Part shown: positions 6,590 through 15,510 of the stretch, piece after piece
Position numbering within the stretch: the stretch's first letter is position 1
Layout: each line of letters begins with the position of its first letter
Assembly (NCBI GenBank): GCA_001464965.1
Contig: LNEJ01000057.1
Location: forward strand, 1-45,475
Direction: 5' to 3'
Length of the DNA: 45,475 nucleotides
Source: Gammaproteobacteria bacterium Ga0074134
Lineage (GTDB): Bacteria; Pseudomonadota; Gammaproteobacteria; Ga0077554; Ga007554
The notes under the pieces: model-generated
What the model saw: only the letters and a program-made list of their open reading frames with translations
What the model was told of the DNA's origin: nothing
Database searches by the model: none
Made by a program: the position numbers and the translations under genes

Positions 6590-7894
6590 TCACAATCGGC
6601 CGCTGCGCTTGATTTCCAGATATCTGTTTACCATTGCCACAGGCAGCTTTGCCGGTTCCACATCCAGGCTGAAAACCCCGGCATATTTCACCTGCTCAAA
6701 CGCTTTTTCACGCGAACCCAGATAGTGGTGCGTGGCCGCGAGCGTTAGGGCATCGTTAAAGTTATCCACGGGCTTTCTCAAGGTATCGCCTAAGATCATT
6801 TCACGCAGGCTCGCCAGCAGAACCAAGTGGCGCTTCTTGAGCAAATTCAGCGCGACCATTAGCTCCTCACTGTCCTCATCACGCAGATTGGTCACAAGCA
6901 CCACTAAAGAACGTTTCCTGAGCTTCTTCATCAACTCAGTCACCGCATGCACGTAGTCAGGGGTTTTTAACATAGGCTGCATGTCGTACAGGCGGTTCAT
7001 AAGCTGATTTAAGGTGGCGCTTCCTTTTTTTGGGTGTAAGTAGCGTTCTTCGCCGGCAAAGCTCATCATGCCCACGGCATCGCCCTGGCGTAGCGCGACA
7101 TGCGCCAGCAACAGCATGGCGTTAAGGGCGTGATCAAAATGCGAAAGCGCACCATCTTGAGCCAGCATGCGGCGCCCGCCATCAAAAAGGAACACGATCT
7201 GCTGATCACGCTCATCTTGATATTCACGTGAAATCAGCTTATTCATGCGGGACGTGGCCTTCCAGTCCACCTGACGCAAAGTGTCGCCGTCCCGATATTC
7301 ACGCAGTTGATGAAATTCCAGCCCCATGCCGCGCCGCCTGCGCTTGCGTATGCCCATCTGGCTCAGATGGTGATCAGTCGCCAGCAAGGCATACTTTGCT
7401 ACCGCCGCAAAATCGGGATAGCCGCGCACCGCTTGCGGTTCCCCCAACATCACTTTGCGCTGCCATAACCGCAATGGTGAAAACAACAAGGCTTCTGTCG
7501 CACCAAAGCTTTGGTCGCCACGCCGCAGCAATCGTACCTGATAGCTTGCTTCGCCCCATCCATCGGGCTGTATCACCATCGCCTGGGGTAGATGGCGGCT
7601 TTCTGCCTGGGCAGGATGGTGGTCATAGAGGGTAAGTGAGACGGGGTTTTTATAGGCGTTGGCAACCCGTACTTTGATGGTGCGCCATACGTTCACGGGC
7701 AAGGAGCCGCGCAACTGGCGTCTGGCATAGAGTTGTTTTATATGCAGAACGGTGCGGCCATCGAATAAGGCGACGATCATAATTACGGCACCCATGACCA
7801 GCCACACTGCCGAAAGCACGGGAAATATGGACGCGACCAATGCCAAGGCAAACCATAGCCATAACAACAAGAAAAGGTTTTTGGCGGGCTTCAT
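6590..7894 (-). CDS. DUF58 domain protein (434 aa), last gene of the MoxR operon
   Basis: Membrane-linked protein normally paired with a MoxR ATPase and thought to act with it in complex assembly or envelope stress. Two hydrophobic segments near the N-terminus (LFLLLWLWFALALVASI and a second to ~residue 43) anchor it. The DUF58 signature follows near residues 185-215 (GLEFHQLREYRDGD, then VDWKATSRMNKLISREY), and the C-terminal half looks like a von Willebrand A fold starting at VFLFDGGRRML. The ATG overlaps the moxR stop by four bases. No gene follows before the att site. The domain call is strong, the biochemical role unknown. Confidence 0.85.
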   Translation of the reverse strand: MKPAKNLFLLLWLWFALALVASIFPVLSAVWLVMGAVIMIVALFDGRTVLHIKQLYARRQLRGSLPVNVWRTIKVRVANAYKNPVSLTLYDHHPAQAESRHLPQAMVIQPDGWGEASYQVRLLRRGDQSFGATEALLFSPLRLWQRKVMLGEPQAVRGYPDFAAVAKYALLATDHHLSQMGIRKRRRRGMGLEFHQLREYRDGDTLRQVDWKATSRMNKLISREYQDERDQQIVFLFDGGRRMLAQDGALSHFDHALNAMLLLAHVALRQGDAVGMMSFAGEERYLHPKKGSATLNQLMNRLYDMQPMLKTPDYVHAVTELMKKLRKRSLVVLVTNLRDEDSEELMVALNLLKKRHLVLLASLREMILGDTLRKPVDNFNDALTLAATHHYLGSREKAFEQVKYAGVFSLDVEPAKLPVAMVNRYLEIKRSGRL

Positions 7895-8886
7895 GTCCGC
7901 GGGGAGTCAACCTTATCGAGCAAGGCCTTTAATACATCATCCGTGTCATGGCCTTCTATTTCCAGGTCGGGCTCCAATATCAAACGGTGCCTCAAAGCCG
8001 CCGGGGCTATGGCTTTCACATCATCCGGCGTTACAAAATCTCGCCCCTTTAACAGCGCCGCAGCACGCGCGGCACGAATTAAAGCAATGCCGCCTCTTGG
8101 TCCGGCGCCTACCGCAATCCCAGGCCATTCGCGCGTAGCGCGCACTATGCTGACCGCGTAATCGCGCACCCGTTCATCTACGCGCAACATGGAAACAAGT
8201 CGCTGGATAGTCTGGATCGTCGCGGGATTCACCACCGCCGACACCTGGTTGACATTGAGCGTGTCACCCACCTGCCCCGACGTCACTTGATTCAACATGA
8301 GTCTTTCTTCCTGCTGCGAGGGATACCCCATTAAAACTTTCAACAAAAAGCGATCGAGCTGCGCTTCCGGCAGGGGATATGTGCCCTCTTGCTCGATGGG
8401 GTTTTGGGTAGCGAGCGTCATAAAAGGCGGGGCCAACATATAACTTTGCCCCTCAATGGTCACCTGATTCTCCTGCATCACTTCGAGTAAGGCCGCCTGG
8501 GTTTTGGCAGGTGCGCGATTTATTTCATCTGCAAGGAGTAAATTGGCAAATACCGGACCCTTGCGCACGTGGAATTGTCCGTTTTCAAGGTTATACATGG
8601 CATGCCCGGTAATATCCGATGGCATCAAGTCCGGCGTAAACTGGACACGCGAAAAATTACCTTCAAAGGTTTTGGCAATCGCCCGTACCAACAATGTTTT
8701 CCCCAGTCCCGGCACACCTTCGATCAATACATGGCCAGCCGCGAACAGCGCGATGAGCACTTGATCAACCATTTCAACCTGGCCGACTATTGCCTTGCCA
8801 ACTTCGGTGCGAATGCGCTGGATAATGGCATGGGCTTTATCTATTTTTTCCTGCGGAACGCCAGCACTCATGAGTGACTCAGTCAC
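7891..8886 (-). CDS. MoxR-family AAA+ ATPase (331 aa)
   Basis: Chaperone-like ATPase that acts with the downstream DUF58/VWA-type protein. Walker A is GVPGLGKT (residues 57-64) and Walker B LLLADEIN, followed by an ATQNPIEQEGTYPLPEAQLDRF-type stretch (sensor 1 and MoxR signature region) and an arginine-containing lid with GPRGGIALIRAARA. The start taken is GTG at 8886, overlapping the DUF4350 stop (GTGA); ATG at 8871 is the alternative. Length is normal for the family. The whole operon appears translationally coupled. Confidence 0.93.
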   Translation of the reverse strand: MTESLMSAGVPQEKIDKAHAIIQRIRTEVGKAIVGQVEMVDQVLIALFAAGHVLIEGVPGLGKTLLVRAIAKTFEGNFSRVQFTPDLMPSDITGHAMYNLENGQFHVRKGPVFANLLLADEINRAPAKTQAALLEVMQENQVTIEGQSYMLAPPFMTLATQNPIEQEGTYPLPEAQLDRFLLKVLMGYPSQQEERLMLNQVTSGQVGDTLNVNQVSAVVNPATIQTIQRLVSMLRVDERVRDYAVSIVRATREWPGIAVGAGPRGGIALIRAARAAALLKGRDFVTPDDVKAIAPAALRHRLILEPDLEIEGHDTDDVLKALLDKVDSPRT

Positions 8887-10028
8887 AGCTTTCTCCTTAT
8901 TATTTCCATGTTTTTTATTACGCTCGTAAACTCGTGCTGATTTCCGTATACCGGAAGATCAAGCGCTTTTTGAATCTGTTGCGTGCTCAACCCGCTTAGT
9001 AGTGACAACTCACGATAGAACTGTTCATCGGGCATGTTTACCCATCGCGGGTAACGCAGGAATATTGCCTGCTTCACAGATGCACGTACGCGCATCAGCA
9101 ATGCAGACTCTCCGCCGTGCCGCCATAGAAAGTGCCCCCCTGCTGTAATGTGCTCCAGCAAACTGCGCCGCTCCATGACCGGCTCTGGCAACAACACGCC
9201 GAAGCGGCGGCTCGCCGCCCATAGCCACACCATCAGCAATAGCGCACCACTGATTAATGCCTGCCAGGCATGCGTGGCCAGCCATTGCGGGAGAGACGGC
9301 ATGTCTTCACTGTAGACTAGCCATACTGCACCGTCCGGATGCACATCAAGAACGCGAGCCATGAACGCGGCGTGGTCGTATTTTCCGATAGCATCATTCT
9401 CCATAAAACCATAATCGCTCATTACGGTAACCCTGCCATTACCGTGCTTCACCCGCACAAGATAGGCGCCGGCGTTATCCTCGATCTTCCAGAGTGCCGC
9501 CTGTTTGCTTGTCAGCCTGTGTAAGGCATCAAAATCAACCTGAAATAACTCACCGTTGCCGGAAATATCAACGGTGGGAACCTTATATATTTCTGCGTTG
9601 ATATGTTTTACTTTGTAGTCACCTTTGGCCTTGGCGTTAATTTCGGAAATGCCCAAGGCATCGAGCAAAACATCCTTCTTGTCCTCGGTGTAATACTCAC
9701 CATGAGTAGCCACTACAAGATGGTTGCCTGCGGCGACCCAGCTCAGCAATGTCCCGATAGACTTTGGCCCCAGGCTATACCGCAATGTTGGCATTACCAG
9801 CGTGGTTCCCTGCGGTGGAATGTTGGGCATGCCGCGCACAGGCTGGGCGGTGCCTCCCAAGGCGACGATTAGCCGTTGCGCCGCCAGAAATGAATTTGTT
9901 TTTGCTTCACCTTGATAGCCAATATCAACCTTTTCATCTACCCACTTAAAATTATTGTAAAACCAGAATCCCGCCCACACCGACAGACCAATGACAACCG
10001 CGCCTACGATCAGCGTGCGCGCATTCAT
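8883..10028 (-). CDS. DUF4350 domain membrane protein (381 aa)
   Basis: Found with MoxR/DUF58/DUF4129 genes in many proteobacteria; function unknown. One transmembrane segment lies at the N-terminus (LIVGAVVIGLSVWAGFWFY). A DUF4350-type domain with a ThuA-like beta pattern follows (~residues 45-220, including a YGFMEND motif), then a second membrane helix (~260-280, LISGALLLMVWLWAASRRFG) and a cytoplasmic tail that resembles the C-terminal part of its DUF4129 neighbour. The ATG overlaps the stop of the DUF4129 gene and the end overlaps moxR, four bases each. Confidence 0.8.
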   Translation of the reverse strand: MNARTLIVGAVVIGLSVWAGFWFYNNFKWVDEKVDIGYQGEAKTNSFLAAQRLIVALGGTAQPVRGMPNIPPQGTTLVMPTLRYSLGPKSIGTLLSWVAAGNHLVVATHGEYYTEDKKDVLLDALGISEINAKAKGDYKVKHINAEIYKVPTVDISGNGELFQVDFDALHRLTSKQAALWKIEDNAGAYLVRVKHGNGRVTVMSDYGFMENDAIGKYDHAAFMARVLDVHPDGAVWLVYSEDMPSLPQWLATHAWQALISGALLLMVWLWAASRRFGVLLPEPVMERRSLLEHITAGGHFLWRHGGESALLMRVRASVKQAIFLRYPRWVNMPDEQFYRELSLLSGLSTQQIQKALDLPVYGNQHEFTSVIKNMEIIRRKL

Positions 10029-10765
10029 GATGTAGTTGTCTCAAAGTGATGATTGAATCCCTCGCAAAGCTCCCGCACTGCGCCGTCTTCGGGAAGGCGG
10101 TGCGCATACACCGTTATCTGCCAGGCGTGGGTCAACATGCCAAAATACTGTGCAAGCTCAGCTTGTGCGGCATGGCTAACGCGTTGCAGGCATTCACCCT
10201 CGGTGGCACTGCCAGAAATGGCAACGCCGTGACGGACGATCAGCATTGACAGTGCGCCCCGGTATAACAGGCTCATGGCTTCCGTGGTTTTGCCGCGTGA
10301 CCACAAAGACCTCGCCTCACCCGGAATATCAGCGGGCAAGGATTCCTGGCGAACATCCAGGCCAAACAAAACGTCGGGGACGGTGGATTTTGAAAAGGGT
10401 GATGCTGATGAAAACAGCCTCAACCAGCGATCTCTATAAACGATCACCAAAACTATGATAGCGAACGCACACAGCCATAATATAAATTCGAAAAATGAAG
10501 CGAGATACCCAATAAACTCCACGGCACCCTGCGCCCATGAGTCGCTGCTTTGATCCCGCTCGTTCTCCTTGCCCATGTAGTGCAATTTTTTCTGCATCTC
10601 CTGCGTTTTGAATTCGGGTTTTCCAAGTATTTCAGTGATGGTCTTTTTGATCTCTGCCGGCATCTGCTGCCGATTCTCTGCCCACACAGGCAGTGCCGTC
10701 AGGAAACAAAAGGCAGTCAGGGCGTGTAGCACCATGCGGAACCATTGCCTGCCCTGACCTCTCAT
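10025..10765 (-). CDS. DUF4129 domain membrane protein (246 aa)
   Basis: An N-terminal signal or anchor (VLHALTAFCFLTALPVWA) is followed by a polar periplasmic region, one membrane helix (~residues 95-115, FILWLCAFAIIVLVIVY), then the DUF4129 domain (EARSLWSRGKTTEAMSLLYR, later EGECLQRV). DUF4129 is otherwise seen at the C-terminus of membrane transglutaminase-like proteins, but no transglutaminase part is present here. ATGA overlaps join it to genes on both sides. Likely part of a membrane complex with the DUF4350 and MoxR proteins. Confidence 0.82.
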   Translation of the reverse strand: MRGQGRQWFRMVLHALTAFCFLTALPVWAENRQQMPAEIKKTITEILGKPEFKTQEMQKKLHYMGKENERDQSSDSWAQGAVEFIGYLASFFEFILWLCAFAIIVLVIVYRDRWLRLFSSASPFSKSTVPDVLFGLDVRQESLPADIPGEARSLWSRGKTTEAMSLLYRGALSMLIVRHGVAISGSATEGECLQRVSHAAQAELAQYFGMLTHAWQITVYAHRLPEDGAVRELCEGFNHHFETTTS

Positions 10766-11529
10766 GCGGCCCGGCTCTTATCTAAAGACTTGGCGCTCTC
10801 GGCGATGCCGTGGAATGCCAACTCGATATCCCATCCTTCGAGCTGCGTGCGCCGATTCAAATACAACGCAAAACCTGCCGCCACATAAAAAGGCTCAACG
10901 ATGCCGATGGCTATAAAATAGATCGCGTTGGTCAATAGCCCAAACCATAAAGGGGCGTTATTGCTAAAGAAAAACATTCCGATTTGCCCTTGGGCCGAAT
11001 GGGGCGTCATGAGATATAAAAAGGCCATCAGCGATAACATCAGCACGCTTTCCAGGTGCACACATGCTATGGCCAGCCAGACTGCCTTGGGGCGTGTATT
11101 TTTGTTCAATATATTTTGCCGCGCGCGCCTTGCCTGGCCCCGCAATCCCTCAAGCTGAAACACTGGAAGCGTGAATGACCGCGCAAGATCAAAACGCCGG
11201 TAGGTTAATGCTGAAATCAGTCCCGTGCTAAAAAAGCCCGGCACGGCGCGCCAGGCCTCCCGCACTGTGGGTGTTTCACCGAATACGACGCGGCTATATA
11301 CAAAGAGGGCCATGCGATCATACAGCGGCTTTAACCACCATATCACCAAGGCTACGACCCAGGCATTAACGATCTCAAATATTTGCAGCAGGGCAAAAAA
11401 GGGCAACAGCAGAGAAAACCAGATAATGTACAACGGTTTCCAACAGGCGCGCGCCATAACAAAGCCTAAATCAATAGCCTCATAAGCATTGCGGGGCCTT
11501 AGCGCCAGGGTAAGCTGGTTAATTTGCAC
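10762..11529 (-). CDS. Integral membrane protein of the MoxR operon (255 aa)
   Basis: No named family recognised. There are about four hydrophobic stretches: two near residues 30-75 (PLYIIWFSLLLPFFALLQIF, then VVALVIWWL), one near 155-180 and one near 190-235. Between them is a basic cytoplasmic-looking loop rich in Arg. I chose GTG at 11529, which has GGAAG upstream and overlaps the SpoIIM-like stop by 11 bases; a TTG at 11550 would add seven residues. The DUF4129 gene overlaps its end. Membrane proteins of this type commonly sit between SpoIIM-like and DUF4129 genes. Confidence 0.75.
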   Translation of the reverse strand: MQINQLTLALRPRNAYEAIDLGFVMARACWKPLYIIWFSLLLPFFALLQIFEIVNAWVVALVIWWLKPLYDRMALFVYSRVVFGETPTVREAWRAVPGFFSTGLISALTYRRFDLARSFTLPVFQLEGLRGQARRARQNILNKNTRPKAVWLAIACVHLESVLMLSLMAFLYLMTPHSAQGQIGMFFFSNNAPLWFGLLTNAIYFIAIGIVEPFYVAAGFALYLNRRTQLEGWDIELAFHGIAESAKSLDKSRAA

Positions 11530-12541
11530 GCCGTCTTCCCATCGCTGCAAAGTAAAAAATCACCAAAAACCAGAAAACACCTCCGACAATATATTTAATC
11601 TGGCTGGGAATAGTCGCACTTGATGACCAAAATGCTTCGAGAAATGCGGCGATAAGCAGCATGGCAACAACGCCATACATAATACGCACACTAATCCTGG
11701 CGGCTGCAAGGAGCGCCTGTTTGCGCGTCATTTGCCCTGGGGAAAGCAATGCCAGGCCCAGCTTGAGTCCTGCCATGCCACTTAACACTATGGCATTAAG
11801 CTCAAAGGCGCCGTGTCCTACCACAAAGGGATAAAAGGTGCCGGTATAGCCGACGTGGGTAAGATGCCCGGCTATGGTTCCAATGTACAGCCCATTGAAG
11901 AGGAGATAAAACAAACTGCCCAGACCAAAAACAATGCCACCGGCAAAGGTTTGAAAGCCAATGCCAATGTTATTGCGGATATAGTGGCCGAACATGAGAA
12001 AGTCACTGCCTGAGTCACGCGGCCTGCCAATGTGCTCCGCCGTAGGGCGATACATCGCCTCCATGGCTGTGGCATCCGCGGGGCTAATCAGCGTATAGGC
12101 CATTTCAGGCACGAAATAGACCGCTACGCCCATCACCAGCACGGGTAAATAAAAAAGCAGCGCGGCTAGCAAGAAAAGTCTGGCGTGCTGGCGTATCAAG
12201 ACGGGAAAATCGGCTGCGGCAAAGTGTACGATGTTCGTCCACAATCCGCTGCGTGCGGTATAAAACACCTGATGCCCATTTAGCACCAGTTGATTCAGGC
12301 GTTCAACAACCACGGCGGGATAGTGACGGTCGCGCGCCAGCGCAAGATGGTGACACGCCTGGCGATATAATTCGGGAAATTCAACGGCCTGGGGCGCAGG
12401 ATTTTCGTCGGTGGATTTCATCACGGGCAGCGCATTATCACCTTGTTTTTTATTGCGCGGCACCTTTGTCAAACGGCTCAGCAACTGCTCCAGACGTACC
12501 CATTGGGACTCATGGCGCGCAACAAACTCCTGCGGACTCAT
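11519..12541 (-). CDS. SpoIIM-like (stage II sporulation protein M family) membrane protein (340 aa)
   Basis: Despite the name, members occur widely in non-sporulating bacteria next to RDD and MoxR genes. The N-terminus is soluble (MSPQEFVARHESQWVRLEQL), followed by several membrane segments from residue ~125 on: LFLLAALLFYLPVLVMGVAV, a long FGLGSLFYLLFNGLYIGTIA region, and two near the end. A GHGAFELNA motif near the middle is characteristic of the family. The start is ATG at 12541, in an ATGA overlap with the RDD gene. A role in the MoxR membrane complex is inferred from context. Confidence 0.82.
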   Translation of the reverse strand: MSPQEFVARHESQWVRLEQLLSRLTKVPRNKKQGDNALPVMKSTDENPAPQAVEFPELYRQACHHLALARDRHYPAVVVERLNQLVLNGHQVFYTARSGLWTNIVHFAAADFPVLIRQHARLFLLAALLFYLPVLVMGVAVYFVPEMAYTLISPADATAMEAMYRPTAEHIGRPRDSGSDFLMFGHYIRNNIGIGFQTFAGGIVFGLGSLFYLLFNGLYIGTIAGHLTHVGYTGTFYPFVVGHGAFELNAIVLSGMAGLKLGLALLSPGQMTRKQALLAAARISVRIMYGVVAMLLIAAFLEAFWSSSATIPSQIKYIVGGVFWFLVIFYFAAMGRRRAN

Positions 12542-13221
12542 CGCCTGCCCACCAACCAATTCGCTATTGCAAATAGCCGCTTCACCCCCGCATCATCAGT
12601 GGCATGTGTCAGGCTCGAAGCCATGTTCGCCAGCTCTCTGGCACGCTCTGGCGTGAGGGTAACCGCCCGCTCGGCAAACGCGATGACGGCACGCTGCTGA
12701 TCCAGCGCCAGAGGATAGCGCGGGGGCAAAGGCAACTCCGGAGGTAGCTCGCCTATTTCATCGGGGATGGAACGGTATACCACGATTGTACCCGCCGCCA
12801 GATCGCCCAAACGCTTGAAATCACGGCTAATGAGCATGGAAGCCACACCAAATCCGTATAACACCGGCAAGAAGTCTGCAAAACGCAGCAAATTGCGCGT
12901 GATCGAGGCCGACCAGCCCACCGGCACACCATTGTCTTGCAGGACGGTGATGCCCATCACTCGCTTGCCCGGAGTCGCGCCTCTGCTGAACACCTCAAAC
13001 AATACCGGGTAAAACCATTCGAGCATAAAAATGGCCACCAGGAAGATGCCCTGGCCAAAGCGCCCCATCATATTGACCAGGGTCATCGACAGAATAATAT
13101 ACACAACACCGCGAATCAGAAAATCGATGCACCACGCGAAAAAACGCACCACCGGCCCGGCAATATGCAAGTCCAGGGTAACGCCTTCCGGTGTTTCGAT
13201 GGCGCGGCGAGTGTCGAGCAT
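12538..13221 (-). CDS. RDD family membrane protein (227 aa)
   Basis: RDD proteins have membrane helices with conserved Arg and Asp residues. Here VRFFAWCIDFLIRGVVYIIL is the first helix and the RKRVMGI-like GKRVMGITV follows the second. A soluble C-terminal tail of about 80 residues completes the protein. Function in the family is unclear; some act as ion exchangers, others are tied to MoxR systems. The ATG at 13221 shares a base with the stop of the upstream RDD gene (TGATG). Two adjacent RDD genes suggest a duplication or a heteromeric pair. Confidence 0.83.
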   Translation of the reverse strand: MLDTRRAIETPEGVTLDLHIAGPVVRFFAWCIDFLIRGVVYIILSMTLVNMMGRFGQGIFLVAIFMLEWFYPVLFEVFSRGATPGKRVMGITVLQDNGVPVGWSASITRNLLRFADFLPVLYGFGVASMLISRDFKRLGDLAAGTIVVYRSIPDEIGELPPELPLPPRYPLALDQQRAVIAFAERAVTLTPERARELANMASSLTHATDDAGVKRLFAIANWLVGRR

Positions 13222-13730
13222 CAGGCTTTTATGACGAGGGTATCGGCGATATTATCGTGCAGGCATTTACGTGACTCGCGGAAGATCATCAAGACATTCA
13301 CCAAACTAAACACCGCACCGGCAATAGGTATGTTTCCTATCAACCCAGGCAGCATGTAACGCCTAAAAAAAATGCGCCGCAATCCCGCGCGGCTTCCATC
13401 CGAACGGACAATTTTTATCTTGAGTATGCGCTTGCCAATGGTTTGTCCGTAACGATGCCAGAATAGCAAGTTGGTGATGAACAGACCAAGCATTGCTATT
13501 ACAGCAATGCCGATAACCCAAAACATCGCCTGGCTGGCAGGTGCGTCCTGCCCCCTTATTAGCGACGACAGCGACACTGCGGCAGCCATGCCAGGCACCA
13601 TCAACATGGCAACATCCAGAAGGGTCGCTCCCAAACGCGTCGATCGCTCAGCCAACACAAAATCCTGCCCCTGTTCCGCAACGTCATCTACCCGAGCCTG
13701 AGGTGCTTGATAAGGATTCACACTGGACAT
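13221..13730 (-). CDS. RDD family membrane protein, first gene of the operon (169 aa)
   Basis: The N-terminus carries a short NPYQAP leader seen in many RDD proteins. A first membrane helix follows (RLGATLLDVAMLMVPGMAAA), a second helix is near residue 75-95, and GQTIGKRILKIKIVRSDG is the family's conserved post-helix motif. I start at ATG 13730, which has an AGGAG about eight bases upstream; the longer frame to 13787 lacks homologous sequence. The 216 bp up to oxyR (divergent) must hold the promoter of the eight-gene operon. Confidence 0.83.
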   Translation of the reverse strand: MSSVNPYQAPQARVDDVAEQGQDFVLAERSTRLGATLLDVAMLMVPGMAAAVSLSSLIRGQDAPASQAMFWVIGIAVIAMLGLFITNLLFWHRYGQTIGKRILKIKIVRSDGSRAGLRRIFFRRYMLPGLIGNIPIAGAVFSLVNVLMIFRESRKCLHDNIADTLVIKA

Positions 13731-13946
13731 CGAACTCCTCCTAATTATAAAGTGCATGTTAAGATGAAAAAGTGAGCGGGATAGCAACTATCAAGCATGG
13801 CAGTATCGTCCCCCAGCGCGCCAATCATGTGGAAAATTATAGCCATGTGGACATTTATCGGTCAGCGATAATCAGATCTGAATAGTCTTTTCACTATCTT
13901 CAACGCAAAAAACCTCTCTCGACTCTATACTATAATTTTATCAATC

Positions 13947-14867
13947 ATGACCCTCACCGAACTTCGCTACATCGTCGCCGTTGCCCGTGAGCGCCATTTT
14001 GGGCGCGCGGCGGAGGCGTGCTTTGTCAGCCAGCCTACGTTAAGCGTGGCAGTGCGCAAGCTGGAGGATGAGCTGGGCGTGGTGCTGTTCGAGCGCGGCA
14101 CCAGCGAAATAACGGTAACACCGGCGGGAGAGCGCATCATCGCGCAGGCGATGCGCGTGCTGGACGAGGCGCGTACGCTCAAAGAGCTTGCCAAACAGGG
14201 GGAAGATCCGCTCTCCGTTCCAATTCGCCTGGGTGTGATCTACACCATCGCGCCTTATCTGCTGCCCCGCCTGATTCCGGTGCTGCATAAGCGCGCGCCG
14301 CGCATGCCACTGCTGATCGAGGAAAATTATACCGGCGCCCTGGCCGGACGCTTGCAGCAGGGCGAGCTGGATGTGATCGTTATCTCGCTGCCCTTTGAGG
14401 CGCCTGGCATTGCCACCCAGCCGCTGTACGATGAAGATTTTGTGGTGGTGTTGCCCGCCGGGCACCCGCTGGCAAAAAAAACCTCCGTCAAACCGGCGGA
14501 TATTGCCAATGAGACGGTATTGCTACTGGGGGCAGGCCACTGTTTCCGTGACCAGGTGTTGAGCGCTTGCCCGGCCTGCCATCGCGGCAGCGCCGTGCCC
14601 GGCAGCCTGCAAAAGACCCTGGAAGGCAGCTCGTTGGAGACCATCCGCCTGATGGTGGCCTCCGGTGCGGGTATCACCGTGCTGCCGGGTACTTCGGTAA
14701 GCACCCGGCACAATAATCTGCTTGCTGTGCGCCCCTTTGTTAAACCCGTCCCTACCCGCAGTGTAGCGCTGGCATGGCGTAACAGTTTCACTCGACCCGA
14801 AGCGATTCGCGCCATCCGGCAGGCTATACTTGCCTCTGATCTGCCGGGCACACGTCCCATTAAGTGA
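13947..14867 (+). CDS. oxyR: OxyR, LysR-type hydrogen peroxide sensor (306 aa)
   Basis: Transcription activator switched on by H2O2 through an intramolecular disulfide. The N-terminal helix-turn-helix (LRYIVAVARERHFGRAAEAC, then VSQPTLSVAVRKLE) and the LysR effector domain are complete. The redox cysteines are at Cys199 (GHCFRDQ) and Cys208, the same spacing and numbering as in E. coli. Length is typical (305 in E. coli). TATAAT at 13931-13936 is only 11 bases before the ATG, so the true promoter may lie further up. It is divergent from the RDD operon, and a matching OxyR site lies just behind it before rubrerythrin. Confidence 0.95.
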   Translation: MTLTELRYIVAVARERHFGRAAEACFVSQPTLSVAVRKLEDELGVVLFERGTSEITVTPAGERIIAQAMRVLDEARTLKELAKQGEDPLSVPIRLGVIYTIAPYLLPRLIPVLHKRAPRMPLLIEENYTGALAGRLQQGELDVIVISLPFEAPGIATQPLYDEDFVVVLPAGHPLAKKTSVKPADIANETVLLLGAGHCFRDQVLSACPACHRGSAVPGSLQKTLEGSSLETIRLMVASGAGITVLPGTSVSTRHNNLLAVRPFVKPVPTRSVALAWRNSFTRPEAIRAIRQAILASDLPGTRPIK

Positions 14868-14903
14868 TAGCTATTAACTATCATATTAATATTAACGATC
14901 AAT
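14867..14903 (+). promoter_or_regulatory. Predicted OxyR binding site ahead of rubrerythrin
   Basis: ATAGCTATTAACTAT (14867-14881) matches the E. coli OxyR half-site pattern ATAGntnnnanCTAT at every fixed position. After the standard seven-base spacer, 14889-14903 is a weaker second half-site (matches at positions 1-3, 10, 12 and 15). A possible -10 (TAATAT, 14927-14932) and weak -35 (TTAGAT, 14903-14908) follow, the layout of an OxyR-activated promoter. The first base overlaps the oxyR stop codon. Confidence 0.65.
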
Positions 14904-14997
14904 TAGATTAATCGCTCTTGCGCATCTAATATGTGTCTCACGTGGTTACGGCCACAGTCAAAATGAGATATCACACTTGGATAGCCAGGAGAAAATC

Positions 14998-15471
14998 ATG
15001 AAGCACGATAGTTCAATAACCATCCAGAATCTTGAAGCGGCCTTCGCCGGCGAGTCGATGGCATACATCAAATATATGTACTTCGCCAAAATCTGCCGTG
15101 CGCAGGGAGACGAGGAAACCGCCAAGGTCTTTGAAGATACGGCAGCGCAGGAGGTGCAGCACGCCTTCGGCCACTTAGATTTGCTCTACCCCAAGGATCG
15201 GATGGACGCCGCGCGCTGCCTGGATATGGCGATTGCCGGAGAGACCTACGAGTACACAGAGATGTACCCCAAGTTCAGGCACTTGGCGATGCAGGAAAGC
15301 AACGAGGCGGCGGTACGCGAATTTGACGAACAAATCGCCGAGTCCGTCGAGCATGCGCAACGCTTTCAGGCGACTCTGGAAAAGGCCGCCAAGCGTTTTG
15401 CCGCCTTGGCCAAGGTTGAGGAGCGCCACGCCAATCACTATCGCGCGACACTCGCCAAGGTACATGGTTAA
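14998..15471 (+). CDS. Rubrerythrin (diiron peroxidase, no rubredoxin domain; 157 aa)
   Basis: Reduces H2O2 to water in the cytoplasm using electrons from rubredoxin. The four-helix diiron motifs are visible: NLEAAFAGESMAYIKYMYFA in helix 1, EVQHAFGHLD, AGETYEYTEMYP and a final EERHANHY carrying the last Glu and His ligands. The C-terminal FeS4 domain of classical rubrerythrin is absent, but a separate rubredoxin gene follows 39 bases downstream. ATG at 14998 follows AGGAGAAAATC. The gene sits behind a good OxyR site, so peroxide induction is expected. Confidence 0.92.
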   Translation: MKHDSSITIQNLEAAFAGESMAYIKYMYFAKICRAQGDEETAKVFEDTAAQEVQHAFGHLDLLYPKDRMDAARCLDMAIAGETYEYTEMYPKFRHLAMQESNEAAVREFDEQIAESVEHAQRFQATLEKAAKRFAALAKVEERHANHYRATLAKVHG

Positions 15472-15510
15472 GTCACTCACTTAATGCTGAAATTCAAGAG
15501 GAAAGAGACA

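Noticed and set aside
13869-13900. Palindromes TCAGATCTGA and ATAGTCTTTTCACTAT upstream of oxyR as an OxyR autoregulatory site
   Set aside because: The ATAG-CTAT spacing is eight rather than seven bases and no second half-site fits; too weak to call.
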